DNA of 64,000 bases from Siccirubricoccus soli (GTDB lineage: Bacteria; Pseudomonadota; Alphaproteobacteria; Acetobacterales; Acetobacteraceae): contig NZ_JAMZIK010000057.1 in the NCBI RefSeq assembly GCF_024178315.1, forward strand, positions 1-64,000. Direction: 5' to 3'. The position numbers and the translations under genes were made by a program. Below the pieces are notes generated by a model. It was not told where the DNA came from. It saw nothing but the letters and a program-made list of their open reading frames with translations, and did no database searches. The stretch's first letter is position 1. Every line of letters begins with the position of its first letter. Of the stretch, positions 45,100-52,739 are shown in pieces.

Positions 45100-45861
45100 A
45101 TGGCAGGCGAGATCCGGGTGGCGCGCCAGGGCAACGTGGCGCGCATCACCATCGACCATGCGGCGAAGCTGAACACGCTGAACCCGCCGCTGATGCGGGA
45201 GTTCGTGGCCGCCATGGCGGCGCTCTCCGCCGAGGAGGGGCTGGCGGCGGCGGTGCTGACCGGCGCGGGCGAGAAGGCCTTCATCGGCGGCGCCGATATC
45301 AGCGTCATGGCCGGACTGGCGGATGGCGGGGCGGCGCGGGAGTTCATCACCCTGGTGCATGGCTGTTGCCAAGCGGTGCGGGACTGCCCGGTGCCGGTCA
45401 TCGGCCGGCTGAATGGCTGGACTCTTGGCGCGGGGCTGGAGCTGGCCGCGGCCTGCGATCTGCGCATCGCCGCCGACACCGCCCGCTTCGGCATGCCGGA
45501 GGTGCGCGTCGGCATCCCCTCCGTGGTGGAGGCGGCGCTGCTGCCCGGGCTGATCGGCTGGGGAAGGACGCGGCGCCTGCTGTTGCTGGGCGAGACGATC
45601 GATGCCGCCGAGGCCGCCGAGTGGGGGCTGGTGGAGAAAGTGGTGCCGGGCGCCGCGTTGGATTCGGCGGTGGAGGACTGGCTGCATCTGCTGGGCGAGG
45701 CCGGGCCAAGATCGCTCCGGCTGCAGAAGGCGCTGATCCGGCGCTGGGAGGAGCTGCCGATGCGGGAGGCGATCGCCGCCGGCATCGACAGCTTCGCCAG
45801 CGCCTGGGAGAGCGAGGAGCCGCGGCGGATGCTCGGGGCCTTTGCCCAGAGGAAGCGTTGA
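45100..45861 (+). CDS. Enoyl-CoA hydratase/isomerase family protein
   Basis: This crotonase-fold enzyme has 253 residues. The oxyanion-hole segments are GAGEKAFIGGADISVM and RLNGWTLGAGLELAAACDLRIA. The catalytic region, usually GGTQRL, reads PEVRVGIPSVVEAALLPGLIGWG, with one Glu retained and the other replaced by context, so the reaction is uncertain. It is on the same strand as the MBL gene and only 7 bp after it. A repeat starts at the stop codon. Confidence 0.88.
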   Translation: MAGEIRVARQGNVARITIDHAAKLNTLNPPLMREFVAAMAALSAEEGLAAAVLTGAGEKAFIGGADISVMAGLADGGAAREFITLVHGCCQAVRDCPVPVIGRLNGWTLGAGLELAAACDLRIAADTARFGMPEVRVGIPSVVEAALLPGLIGWGRTRRLLLLGETIDAAEAAEWGLVEKVVPGAALDSAVEDWLHLLGEAGPRSLRLQKALIRRWEELPMREAIAAGIDSFASAWESEEPRRMLGAFAQRKR

Positions 45862-45912
45862 GGGAGGGCTCTGCCCTCCCCCGCCAAGAGCCGAAAGGCT
45901 CTTTGGACCCTT
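45859..45912. repeat. Dispersed two-hairpin repeat, family A, copy 4
   Basis: TTGAGG with the enoyl-CoA hydratase stop TGA is followed by GGGAGGGC-tct-GCCCTCCC and then CCAAGAGCC-gaaa-GGCTCTTTGG. In the second stem AAGGCC/GGCCTT of other copies is replaced by AGAGCC/GGCTCT, a change on both sides that keeps pairing. Confidence 0.75.
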
Positions 45913-45946
45913 AGGTCGGAGGGTTCAGCCGGCTGCTCCAAGCTCA

Positions 45947-46011
45947 TGGTTTCCAAAGGCCCTTCGGCCTTTGGTAGGGGGAGCTCGAGGGGGACAACGT
46001 CCCCCTCGAAC
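45947..46011. repeat. Dispersed two-hairpin repeat, family A, copy 5 (inverted)
   Basis: Read on the minus strand, after the stop of the small membrane gene comes CGAGGGGGAC-gtt-GTCCCCCTCG, then CCAAAGGCC-gaag-GGCCTTTGG and GGAAACCATGAG. Copies 4 and 5 face each other in a 150-bp gap between two convergent genes. Confidence 0.75.
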
Positions 46012-46251
46012 CTACATCGGCACCCCCTCATCCGGCATCGCCTCCGGCGGCGGCAGGTCGCTCGCCGGCTCGTCGCGCCATTCGCTGCGCTTCCTCATGG
46101 CCCGCCGCGCCAGGCAGGCCCCGCCCACGATCCCGGCGCCCACGCCGATTCCGGCCAGGAAGGGTCCTACGGCGGTCATCACAGCGAGGCCGCCCATGGC
46201 GGTGCCGGCCATGGCCAGCGGGTTGCAACGCGGCAGGAACATGCGTGTCAT
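46012..46251 (-). CDS. 79-residue membrane protein coupled to pqqE
   Basis: The ATG at 46251 overlaps the pqqE stop by 4 bp (ATGA), the same coupling seen between pqqB, C, D and E. The protein has a short basic start (MTRMFLPRCN), then a Gly- and Ala-rich hydrophobic stretch of about 37 residues (MAGTAMGGLAVMTAVGPFLA, GIGVGAGIVGGACL), long enough for two helices, then ARRAMRKRSEW and an acidic Pro-rich tail. I recognise no family. Context suggests a PQQ-linked role such as anchoring or export, but this is inference. Confidence 0.62.
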   Translation of the reverse strand: MTRMFLPRCNPLAMAGTAMGGLAVMTAVGPFLAGIGVGAGIVGGACLARRAMRKRSEWRDEPASDLPPPEAMPDEGVPM

Positions 46252-47381
46252 CCTTTCACTTTCGTGGCGGAGAATGGCGCAGCCGGCGCCTTCGGCAAGG
46301 GCAGGCGGCCCGGCTCGCGATAGGTGAAGCCTTCCGCCGCCCCGGCGGCCTCCGCCACCGCCGCCCCCAGCAACGCATGATGCGGCGAAAGGGCGCAGGC
46401 CGGATCGGCCGCGGCGGCGTCGCCGGCCAGGGCGAAAGCCTGGCAGCGGCAGCCGCCCCAGTCGATCTCCGCCCGGGCGCAGCCCCGGCAGGGCGGCGCC
46501 ATCCAGCCGGTGCCGCGGAAGCGGTTGAAGGCCTCCGATCGCTCCCAGGCCGCCCGCAGGGAGGTCCGGCGCACATCCGGGAAACCGAAGCCCGGCAGGC
46601 TTTCCGCCGCATGGCAGGGCAGCACGAGTCCGGCGGGCGAGACCGCCAGGAAGCGCCGCCCCCAGCCGCCCATGCAGGGTTTCGGCCGCTTCGCATGGTA
46701 GTCCGGCACCACATAGTCGATGACCAGCCGCCCCTTGAGCGCCGCCCGCGCCGACTCGACCGTTGCTGTTGCGGCTTCGAGTTGCGCCCGGCTGGGCAGC
46801 AGCGCGGCGCGGTTGGCCAGGGCCCAGCCGTAATACTGGACATGCGCCACTTCCAGCCGCTGCGCGCCCAGCGCCAAGGCCAGCTCGATCAGCGCCGGCA
46901 GCCGGTCCAGGTTCTGGCGGTGGACCACGGCGTTCAGCGTCAGCGGCAGCCCGGCCGCCGTGACCAGCCGCGCCGCCGCCAGCTTCCTCGCATGCCCGCC
47001 GGCACAGCCGCCGATCCGGTCGGCGCTCCCGGCCTCGGCGTCCTGCACGGAGAGCTGCACATGGTCGAGTCCGGCGGCGGCCAGCGCCGCCAGCTTCGCC
47101 GCATCCAGCAGCACGCCGGCGGTGATGAGGTTGGTGTAGAGCCCCGCCCCGCTCGCCGCCGCCACCAGCGCGGCAATGTCGCGCCGCGCCATCGGCTCCC
47201 CGCCCGAGAGATGCACCTGCAGGCAGCCCAGCGCCGCCGCCTCCTCGAACACCCGCGCCCAGGTCGCGGTGTCCAGCTCCGCCCCCGGGCCGGTCAGCGC
47301 CACGGGGTTGGAGCAATAGGGGCAGCGCAGCGGGCAGCGATGCGTCAGCTCGGCCAGCAGGGCGAGCGGTGCGGGGATCAT
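46248..47381 (-). CDS. pqqE: Pyrroloquinoline quinone biosynthesis radical SAM protein PqqE
   Basis: PqqE makes the carbon-carbon bond between Glu and Tyr of PqqA, using a radical SAM cluster (Cys16, Cys20, Cys23 in HRCPLRCPYCSNP) and C-terminal SPASM iron-sulfur clusters (GWGRRFLAVSPAGLVLPCHAAE and APPCRGCARAEIDWGGCRCQAFAL). Residues 68-100 hold SGGEPMARRDIAALV. Its 377 residues match the family. It overlaps pqqD by 4 bp, matching the known PqqD-PqqE partnership. Confidence 0.96.
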   Translation of the reverse strand: MIPAPLALLAELTHRCPLRCPYCSNPVALTGPGAELDTATWARVFEEAAALGCLQVHLSGGEPMARRDIAALVAAASGAGLYTNLITAGVLLDAAKLAALAAAGLDHVQLSVQDAEAGSADRIGGCAGGHARKLAAARLVTAAGLPLTLNAVVHRQNLDRLPALIELALALGAQRLEVAHVQYYGWALANRAALLPSRAQLEAATATVESARAALKGRLVIDYVVPDYHAKRPKPCMGGWGRRFLAVSPAGLVLPCHAAESLPGFGFPDVRRTSLRAAWERSEAFNRFRGTGWMAPPCRGCARAEIDWGGCRCQAFALAGDAAAADPACALSPHHALLGAAVAEAAGAAEGFTYREPGRLPLPKAPAAPFSATKVKG

Positions 47382-47650
47382 CCGCCCGTCACCACGCCCC
47401 GGCCATGCAGATCGGTGAAGAGGGCGAGCACATCCGTCTCGATCAGCCCCCGCTCGGCGTCGTAGCGGGCGGCGAGGTCATCGACGATGGCGGCGATGCT
47501 GCGCCTGCCGTCCACCAGGCGGAGGATCTCCAGCGCCGTCTCATCCGGCACGAACATGCGTTCGGGCCCCATCACCACCCATTGGCCGCGCGCCCTGTCC
47601 TCCCGCAGCTTCATGCCCGGGGCGAAGCGGGGGATGGCACCCGGCGTCAT
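47378..47650 (-). CDS. pqqD: PQQ biosynthesis peptide chaperone PqqD
   Basis: This 90-residue protein binds PqqA and presents it to PqqE. FAPGMKLREDRARGQWVVMGPERMFVPDETALEILRLVDGRRSIAAIVDDLAARYDAERGLIETDVLALFTDLHGRGVV covers the winged-helix-like PqqD fold. The ATG at 47650 overlaps the pqqC stop by 4 bp. An upstream frame extension reads into pqqC and is rejected. Confidence 0.95.
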   Translation of the reverse strand: MTPGAIPRFAPGMKLREDRARGQWVVMGPERMFVPDETALEILRLVDGRRSIAAIVDDLAARYDAERGLIETDVLALFTDLHGRGVVTGG

Positions 47651-48390
47651 GGCACCGCCTCCGGCCGGAAGGCGCCGGGGGGCGGCAAGCCGGGCGCGAC
47701 ATAGGCGAAATGCAGCGCGTCGAGCTGCACCCAGAGCAGGTCGCATTTGAAGCGCAGCGCCGCCAGCACCTGCTCCTGCTCGGCCCGCATGCGTGCCTCC
47801 CGCTTCACATAATCCAGGGCGAAGGCGACATCCTGCGGCGCCTGGCTGAGACGCGGAGTGAAATAGGCCAGCGTCTCCGCCGTGACGAAATCATAGTTGC
47901 GCAGCATGCCGGAGACCCGCTCCGAGATGATGTTCGGCGAGAACATCTCGGTCAGGGAGGAGGCCACGGCTTCCAGCACGCTCCGCTCCCGTACGAAACG
48001 CACATAGGCATCGACCGCGAAGCGCGTCGCCGGCAACAGCCCCCGTAGGGAGGTGACGTAGTCGCGGTCCAGCCCGAGCCCGTCCGTCAGGCGCAGCCAG
48101 CGCTCGACGCCCCCCGGATGCACGCCGTCGCCATCATGGTCCACCAGCCGGCGGCGCCACTCGCGGCGCAGCTCAGGCGTCGGCAGCCGGGCGAGCAGGG
48201 AGGCATCCTTCGCGGGAATGCAGGCCTGGTAGTAGTAGCGGTTCAGCGCCCAGGCCTGCACCTGTCCCCGGTTCAGCTGCCCGCCATGCAGCAGGTGATG
48301 GAAGGGGTGGTGGATGTGGTAGCGCTCCGCGCCGATGGCACGGAGCCGGTCCTCCAGCTCCTCCGTGGAGAATGGCCGGGCTTCGGTCAC
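47647..48390 (-). CDS. pqqC: Pyrroloquinoline-quinone synthase PqqC
   Basis: PqqC carries out the last step, ring closure and eight-electron oxidation by oxygen, without metal. The 247 residues include FSTEELEDRLRAIGAERYHIHHPFHHLLHGGQLNRGQVQAWALNRYYYQACIPAKDASLLARLP, which forms the active site. HDGDGVHPGGVERWLRLTDGLGLDRDYV and DFVTAETLAYFTPRLSQAPQDVAFALDYVKREA complete the haem-oxygenase-like fold. It overlaps pqqB by 4 bp. Confidence 0.96.
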   Translation of the reverse strand: MTEARPFSTEELEDRLRAIGAERYHIHHPFHHLLHGGQLNRGQVQAWALNRYYYQACIPAKDASLLARLPTPELRREWRRRLVDHDGDGVHPGGVERWLRLTDGLGLDRDYVTSLRGLLPATRFAVDAYVRFVRERSVLEAVASSLTEMFSPNIISERVSGMLRNYDFVTAETLAYFTPRLSQAPQDVAFALDYVKREARMRAEQEQVLAALRFKCDLLWVQLDALHFAYVAPGLPPPGAFRPEAVP

Positions 48391-49316
48391 AGCGCGATCT
48401 CCATCCCGTCCTCCGCCACCTCCCAGCCCGCCGCCTCCACCGCCGCGCGCTCCTCGCTGTCCGCCAGCAGGACGGGGTTGGTGTTGTTCAGATGGATCAG
48501 GATGCGGCGGCGGACGCCGAGGCGGGCGAAGGCCGCGAGCACCCCCTCCGGCCCGTCGATGCTCATATGGCCCATGCGCCGGCCGGTCTTCTGGCCGGCG
48601 CCGGTGCGGATCATCTCGTCATCCCGCCACAGCGTGCCGTCGAACAGCACGCAATCGGCGCCTTCCAGCCGGGCGGCGAGCGCCGGGGTCATCGCCCTGC
48701 AGCCTGGGATGAAGAACAAGGTGGCGCCGCCGGCGGAGAGCGCCAGCCCCACCGTCTCGCCCGCCTCCGCCCGGCCGGGATCGGCTCCGTCCCGCTCCTG
48801 GAAGAGGGGCACCTTGCCCGGCACGATGAAGGCTTCCAGCATCAGGCCGAGCGGCTCGCCCCCGCTGCCGACCAGCGCCTCCGCCCGGCCGAGCGGCAGG
48901 GTCAGACGCTTCACGAGAGCGCGGTCCAGGGCGCCGAAGATGGGGTTCTCCGCCAGCACCTGCAGCACGGGCGCGGCCGCGTAGAGACTGAAGGCGTGGC
49001 GCTCGCGCAGCGTCAGCAGGCCGGTGACGGTATCGATTTCCGCCCCGGTCAGGGCCACGGCGGCGATCGGCGAGTGCCGCAGCACGCCGGGTCCGGGCCG
49101 CGGATGCAGGGCCGGCGTCGCCTCGATCTGCGCCCGGAGATCGGGCGAGGCGTTCAGCAGGACCCAGCGCTCGCCATCGGCCGAGACCGCCACCGAGGCC
49201 TGAGTGCGCGGCCTCGCCGCCGGGTCGCCCAGCCGGGCGCGGCGACAGGCCGGGCCGGCCGAGTTCCATTGCGGGAACCCGCCGCCGGCCGCGGCGCCCA
49301 GGATGATGGCACGCAT
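48387..49316 (-). CDS. pqqB: PQQ biosynthesis hydrolase PqqB
   Basis: PqqB is an MBL-fold protein that hydroxylates the Glu-Tyr intermediate in PQQ formation. Its 309 residues start MRAIILGAAAGGGFPQWN, then SADGERWVLLNASPDLRAQIEATPALHPRPG and HSPIAAVALTGAEIDTVTGLLTLRE, the modified metal-site region (usually HxHxDH in MBL proteins). GTLWRDDEMIRTGAGQKTGRRMGHMSIDG and RILIHLNNTNPVL are the C-terminal signatures. It lies 40 bp after pqqA. Confidence 0.95.
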   Translation of the reverse strand: MRAIILGAAAGGGFPQWNSAGPACRRARLGDPAARPRTQASVAVSADGERWVLLNASPDLRAQIEATPALHPRPGPGVLRHSPIAAVALTGAEIDTVTGLLTLRERHAFSLYAAAPVLQVLAENPIFGALDRALVKRLTLPLGRAEALVGSGGEPLGLMLEAFIVPGKVPLFQERDGADPGRAEAGETVGLALSAGGATLFFIPGCRAMTPALAARLEGADCVLFDGTLWRDDEMIRTGAGQKTGRRMGHMSIDGPEGVLAAFARLGVRRRILIHLNNTNPVLLADSEERAAVEAAGWEVAEDGMEIAL

Positions 49317-49356
49317 GGCTCCGCCCGTGGGTGGCCGGCCGGCCAGCCGGCCGGGC

Positions 49357-49437
49357 TCAGCCGAGTTCGGCGCAGGCGTAGGCGTTGATTTCGAGGGCGA
49401 GCGAAATCTCGATCACGCGCGGGGTCTTCCAGGCCAT
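49357..49437 (-). CDS. pqqA: PQQ precursor peptide PqqA
   Basis: PqqA is the ribosomal peptide from which PQQ is cut. It is 26 codons from ATG 49435-49437, too short to stand out as a gene, with a GGAGG site just upstream. It begins MAWKTPRVIEISLALE and has the two cross-linked residues, Glu16 and Tyr20, in EINAY. Its place, first in pqqABCDE, is standard. A perfect 15-bp-arm inverted repeat lies 41 bp upstream of the ATG. Confidence 0.95.
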   Translation of the reverse strand: MAWKTPRVIEISLALEINAYACAELG

Positions 49438-49477
49438 GTTTCCCTCCTCGGCTTTCGTATGCGGGCTCAGGTAATCT

Positions 49478-49521
49478 GGCCGGGCCGCCGGTCCCGTTCA
49501 AGCGGAACCGGCGGCCCGGCC
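49478..49521. promoter_or_regulatory. Large inverted repeat upstream of pqqA
   Basis: GGCCGGGCCGCCGGT (49478-49492) and its exact complement (49507-49521) flank a 14-base spacer. It is 41-84 bp upstream of the pqqA start and 141 bp upstream of asd, in a divergent gap. With no T-run it is not an ordinary terminator. It could be a leader hairpin or a protein-binding site. Confidence 0.5.
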
Positions 49522-49661
49522 TGGTCGCCGGCATGGGCGCCGGGCAGCCCGGCGCCCCGCTCCGCCGCAAAGCCGCGGAACGCTTGAACCCCGGCCGGGC
49601 AGCGCCTAGAGACGCGCCTCCAGCCGCCTCGCGGGCGGCTCCGGTCTTTGAGGAGCAGGTC

Positions 49662-50696
49662 ATGGGCTACAGGGTCGCAGTCGTCGGCGCCACCGGGGCG
49701 GTGGGGCGCGAGATGCTGAAGACCCTCGCCGAGCGCGAATTCCCGGTGAGCGAGGTCATCGCCCTCGCCTCGGGCCGTTCGGCGGGGCTGGAGGTCTCCT
49801 TCGGCGAGAAATCCGTGCTCAAGGTGAAGAACCTCGAGACCTTCGACTTCAAGGGCGTGGATATCGGCCTGTTCTCCCCGGGCGCCTCGGTTTCCGCCGT
49901 GCATGCGCCGCGAGCCGCCGCCGCCGGCTGCGTCGTCATCGACAACACCAGCCAGTTCCGCATGGAGCCGGACATCCCCCTGGTGGTGCCGGAGGTGAAC
50001 CCGCATCACCTGAAGCAGTTCAGCAAGCGCAACATCATCGCCAACCCGAATTGCTCGACCATCCAGATGGTGGTGGCGCTGAAGCCGCTGCACCTTCTTG
50101 CCCGCATCAAGCGGGTGGTGGTCGCCACCTACCAGTCGGTCTCCGGCGCGGGGAAGGAGGCGATGGACGAGCTCTTCAACCAGACCCGCGCGGTCTATGT
50201 GAACGACCCCTCGGTGCCGGAGCAGTTCACCAAGCCCATCGCCTTCAACTGCATCCCGCATATCGACAAGTTCATGGATGACGGCTTCACCAAGGAAGAG
50301 TGGAAGATGGCCGTCGAGACCCGGAAGATCCTCGACCCCGACATCCAGGTGGTGGCGAGCTGCGTCCGCGTGCCGGTCTTCATCGGCCATTCCGAAGCGG
50401 TGCATGTGGAGTTCGAGAGCGAGGTCACCGTGGAGCAGGCCTGGGACGCGCTGCGCGAGGCGCCGGGCGTGCAGCTTGTCGATAAGCGGGAGGATGGCGG
50501 CTACGTCACCCAGGTGGACGCCGCCGGCGAGGATTCGGTCTTCGTCAGCCGGCTGCGCCGCGACCCCACCGTGCCGCATGGCCTGGCCTTCTGGTGCGTC
50601 TCCGACAATCTGCGCAAGGGCGCGGCGCTGAACGCGGTGCAGATCGCCGAGGCGCTGGTGGAGCAGGGGCTGCTGCGGAAGCCGAAGGCGGCGTAA
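49662..50696 (+). CDS. asd: Aspartate-semialdehyde dehydrogenase
   Basis: This NADP enzyme makes aspartate semialdehyde for lysine, methionine, threonine and peptidoglycan. It has 344 residues. [20 protein letters not shown] is the nucleotide-binding loop, SGRSAG the NADP ribose-phosphate site, [11 protein letters not shown] has catalytic Cys131, and the substrate site is in [14 protein letters not shown] and the [14 protein letters not shown] segment with the catalytic His. The ATG at 49662 has AGGAG upstream. The upstream in-frame region back to 49533 is not conserved. Confidence 0.96.
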   Translation: MGYRVAVVGATGAVGREMLKTLAEREFPVSEVIALASGRSAGLEVSFGEKSVLKVKNLETFDFKGVDIGLFSPGASVSAVHAPRAAAAGCVVIDNTSQFRMEPDIPLVVPEVNPHHLKQFSKRNIIANPNCSTIQMVVALKPLHLLARIKRVVVATYQSVSGAGKEAMDELFNQTRAVYVNDPSVPEQFTKPIAFNCIPHIDKFMDDGFTKEEWKMAVETRKILDPDIQVVASCVRVPVFIGHSEAVHVEFESEVTVEQAWDALREAPGVQLVDKREDGGYVTQVDAAGEDSVFVSRLRRDPTVPHGLAFWCVSDNLRKGAALNAVQIAEALVEQGLLRKPKAA

Positions 50697-50842
50697 GCCT
50701 CACCCCCAGCGGCGGCGGCGCGAGGGGCAACGTTCCCTCCCCGCCCGGGCTTGCCGCCCATCCGCCCCGATGCGATGGTCCGGCCCCTGATCACCCTTTT
50801 CCACCCCCGGCCGCCTGGTCCGGGGCATCGCCGAGGACAGCC

Positions 50843-52060
50843 ATGGCCGCGAAGATCAAGGTGAAGACCCCCGTCGTCGAAATGGACGGGGACGAGATGA
50901 CCCGCATCATCTGGGGGTTCATCAAGGACAAGCTGATCCTGCCCTACCTTGATATCGACCTGAAGTATTACGACCTCGGCATCCAGAAGCGCGACGAGAC
51001 CGACGACCAGATCACCGTCGATGCCGCCAACGCCACCAAGCAGTACGGCGTCGGCGTGAAATGCGCGACCATCACCCCGGACGAGGCGCGGGTGAAGGAA
51101 TTCGGCCTGAAGAAGATGTGGAAGTCCCCGAACGGGACCATCCGCAACATCCTGGACGGCACCATCTTCCGCGAGCCGATCATCTGCCAGAACGTGCCGC
51201 GCCTGGTGCCGCACTGGTCGAAGCCGATCGTCGTCGGCCGCCACGCCTATGGCGACATCTACCGCTCGGTGGAGATGAAGGTGCCGGGCGCCGGCAAGGT
51301 CGTCATGACCTATGTGCCCGAGGGCGGCCAGCCGCAGGAGATCGGCGAGTTCGCCATGCCGGCGACCGGCGGCGTGGCGATGATGATCCATAACCTGAAC
51401 AAGTCGATCGAGGGCTTCGCCCGCGCCTCCTTCAATTACGGGCTGCAGCGCAACTACTCGGTCTACTTCAGCCACAAGAACACCATCCTCAAGGCCTATG
51501 ACGGCAACTTCAAGGACATCTTCCGCAAGATCTACGACGAGGAGTTCAAGGCGGAATACGAGAAGCGCGGCCTGACCTACGAGGACCGGCTGATCGACGA
51601 CATGGTCGCTTCCGCCCTGAAGTGGGAAGGCGGCTATATCTGGGCCTGCAAGAACTACGATGGCGACGTGGAATCGGACATTGTGGCGCAGGGCTTCGGC
51701 TCGCTCGGCCTGATGACCTCCGTCCTGCTCTCCCCGGATGGCAGCACGGTGGAGTCGGAGGCTGCTCACGGCACCGTCACCCGCCACTACCGGGAACACC
51801 AGAAGGGCCGCGAGACCAGCACCAACCCGATCGCCTCCATCTTCGCCTGGACCCGCGGCCTCGCCTATCGCGGCAGGTTCGACGGCACGCCGGACGTCAC
51901 CGCCTTCGCCGAGACGCTGGAGAAGGTCTGCGTGAGCACGGTGGAGAGCGGCCATATGACCAAGGACCTCGCCATCCTCATCAGCAAGGATCAGCCCTGG
52001 CTGAACACCCAGGCCTTCCTGGCAAAGCTGGATGAGAACCTGAAGAAGGCGATGGCCTGA
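50843..52060 (+). CDS. icd: NADP-dependent isocitrate dehydrogenase
   Basis: This TCA-cycle enzyme turns isocitrate into 2-oxoglutarate. The 405-residue product is of the eukaryote-like dimeric subfamily common in alphaproteobacteria. [39 protein letters not shown] is the start, [20 protein letters not shown] the substrate loop (Ser, Asn, Arg), [12 protein letters not shown] continues the site, [29 protein letters not shown] supplies metal Asp residues and [35 protein letters not shown] binds NADP. A terminator follows 48 bp after the stop. Confidence 0.97.
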   Translation: MAAKIKVKTPVVEMDGDEMTRIIWGFIKDKLILPYLDIDLKYYDLGIQKRDETDDQITVDAANATKQYGVGVKCATITPDEARVKEFGLKKMWKSPNGTIRNILDGTIFREPIICQNVPRLVPHWSKPIVVGRHAYGDIYRSVEMKVPGAGKVVMTYVPEGGQPQEIGEFAMPATGGVAMMIHNLNKSIEGFARASFNYGLQRNYSVYFSHKNTILKAYDGNFKDIFRKIYDEEFKAEYEKRGLTYEDRLIDDMVASALKWEGGYIWACKNYDGDVESDIVAQGFGSLGLMTSVLLSPDGSTVESEAAHGTVTRHYREHQKGRETSTNPIASIFAWTRGLAYRGRFDGTPDVTAFAETLEKVCVSTVESGHMTKDLAILISKDQPWLNTQAFLAKLDENLKKAMA

Positions 52061-52108
52061 GGCCGGTGCCAGGGCGGCGGCCGGACGGCCGCTGCCCGCC
52101 AGGGAACC

Positions 52109-52141
52109 CCCCGCCCGGCCCCGGCCGCGGCGGGGTTTTTC
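52109..52141 (+). terminator. Rho-independent terminator after icd
   Basis: CCCCGCCCGG (52109-52118) pairs with CCGCGGCGGGG (52125-52135) with one bulge, followed directly by TTTTTC. Position and orientation fit the end of the icd transcript. Confidence 0.75.
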
Positions 52142-52210
52142 TTGCCGCTTTCGGGCGCGTTATCGCCGATTTAATCCGCCGCGCCGGGCAAAGGGTCTAG
52201 GGAGGGGCGC

Positions 52211-52630
52211 ATGCGCCGCCTTCTCCTCGGGCTCCTCCTGCTGCCGATGGCCTGCGCCGAAGCCCCGCCCCTGGATGCGGCGCGGCCGGCGGCCCGGCCA
52301 CGCATGCTGGCCCGGGCCGCCGATATCGGCGCGCTGGTACGGGCGGCGATGGTCTGCGGCCGGTCCCTGCCCGTCTCCGCCCAGGACCGCGCCGCAAGGC
52401 TGGAAACCGCCGCCCTGGCCCTGCGCCAGGAGGAGGCGGGGACGGAAGGGCGCGACGCCTTCCTGCGCAGCATGGAGCCGCCGGCCTTCACCTCCCGCCA
52501 GGGCAGCCGCGATCGCCGCGCCTGGTGCAGCGCGCGGGAGGCGGAGATCGCCCGGCTGGAGGCGATGCTGGCGGGGCCGGAGGGCGAGGCGCTGACAGCC
52601 GAGGCAGAGCGGTTGGCCCCGCCGGAATAG
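52211..52630 (+). CDS. Exported protein of unknown function
   Basis: This 139-residue protein has a signal peptide, MRRLLLGLLLLPMACAEAPP. The LPMAC segment may be a lipobox, though Pro at -3 is unusual, so lipoprotein export is only possible. The mature part is Ala- and Arg-rich and helical, with two cysteines (VCGRSLPV, AWCSARE) that could form a disulfide. It starts about 70 bp after the icd terminator. No family is recognised. Confidence 0.65.
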   Translation: MRRLLLGLLLLPMACAEAPPLDAARPAARPRMLARAADIGALVRAAMVCGRSLPVSAQDRAARLETAALALRQEEAGTEGRDAFLRSMEPPAFTSRQGSRDRRAWCSAREAEIARLEAMLAGPEGEALTAEAERLAPPE

Positions 52631-52714
52631 GTTGAGAGGGGCTTTGCCCCTCCTCACATCGGACGCGGTGCGTCCGGTCCCACCAAAGGCCGAACGGCCT
52701 TTGGAAACCATGAG
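52631..52714. repeat. Dispersed two-hairpin repeat, family A, copy 6
   Basis: Right after the stop of the exported-protein gene comes GTTGAGAGGGGC-ttt-GCCCCTC, then an extra hairpin CGGACGC-ggt-GCGTCCG, then CCAAAGGCC-gaac-GGCCTTTGG and GGAAACCATGAG. The extra stem-loop is seen only in this copy. Confidence 0.75.
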
Positions 52715-52739
52715 CCCGCTGGCACGAACAGCCGGCCCG

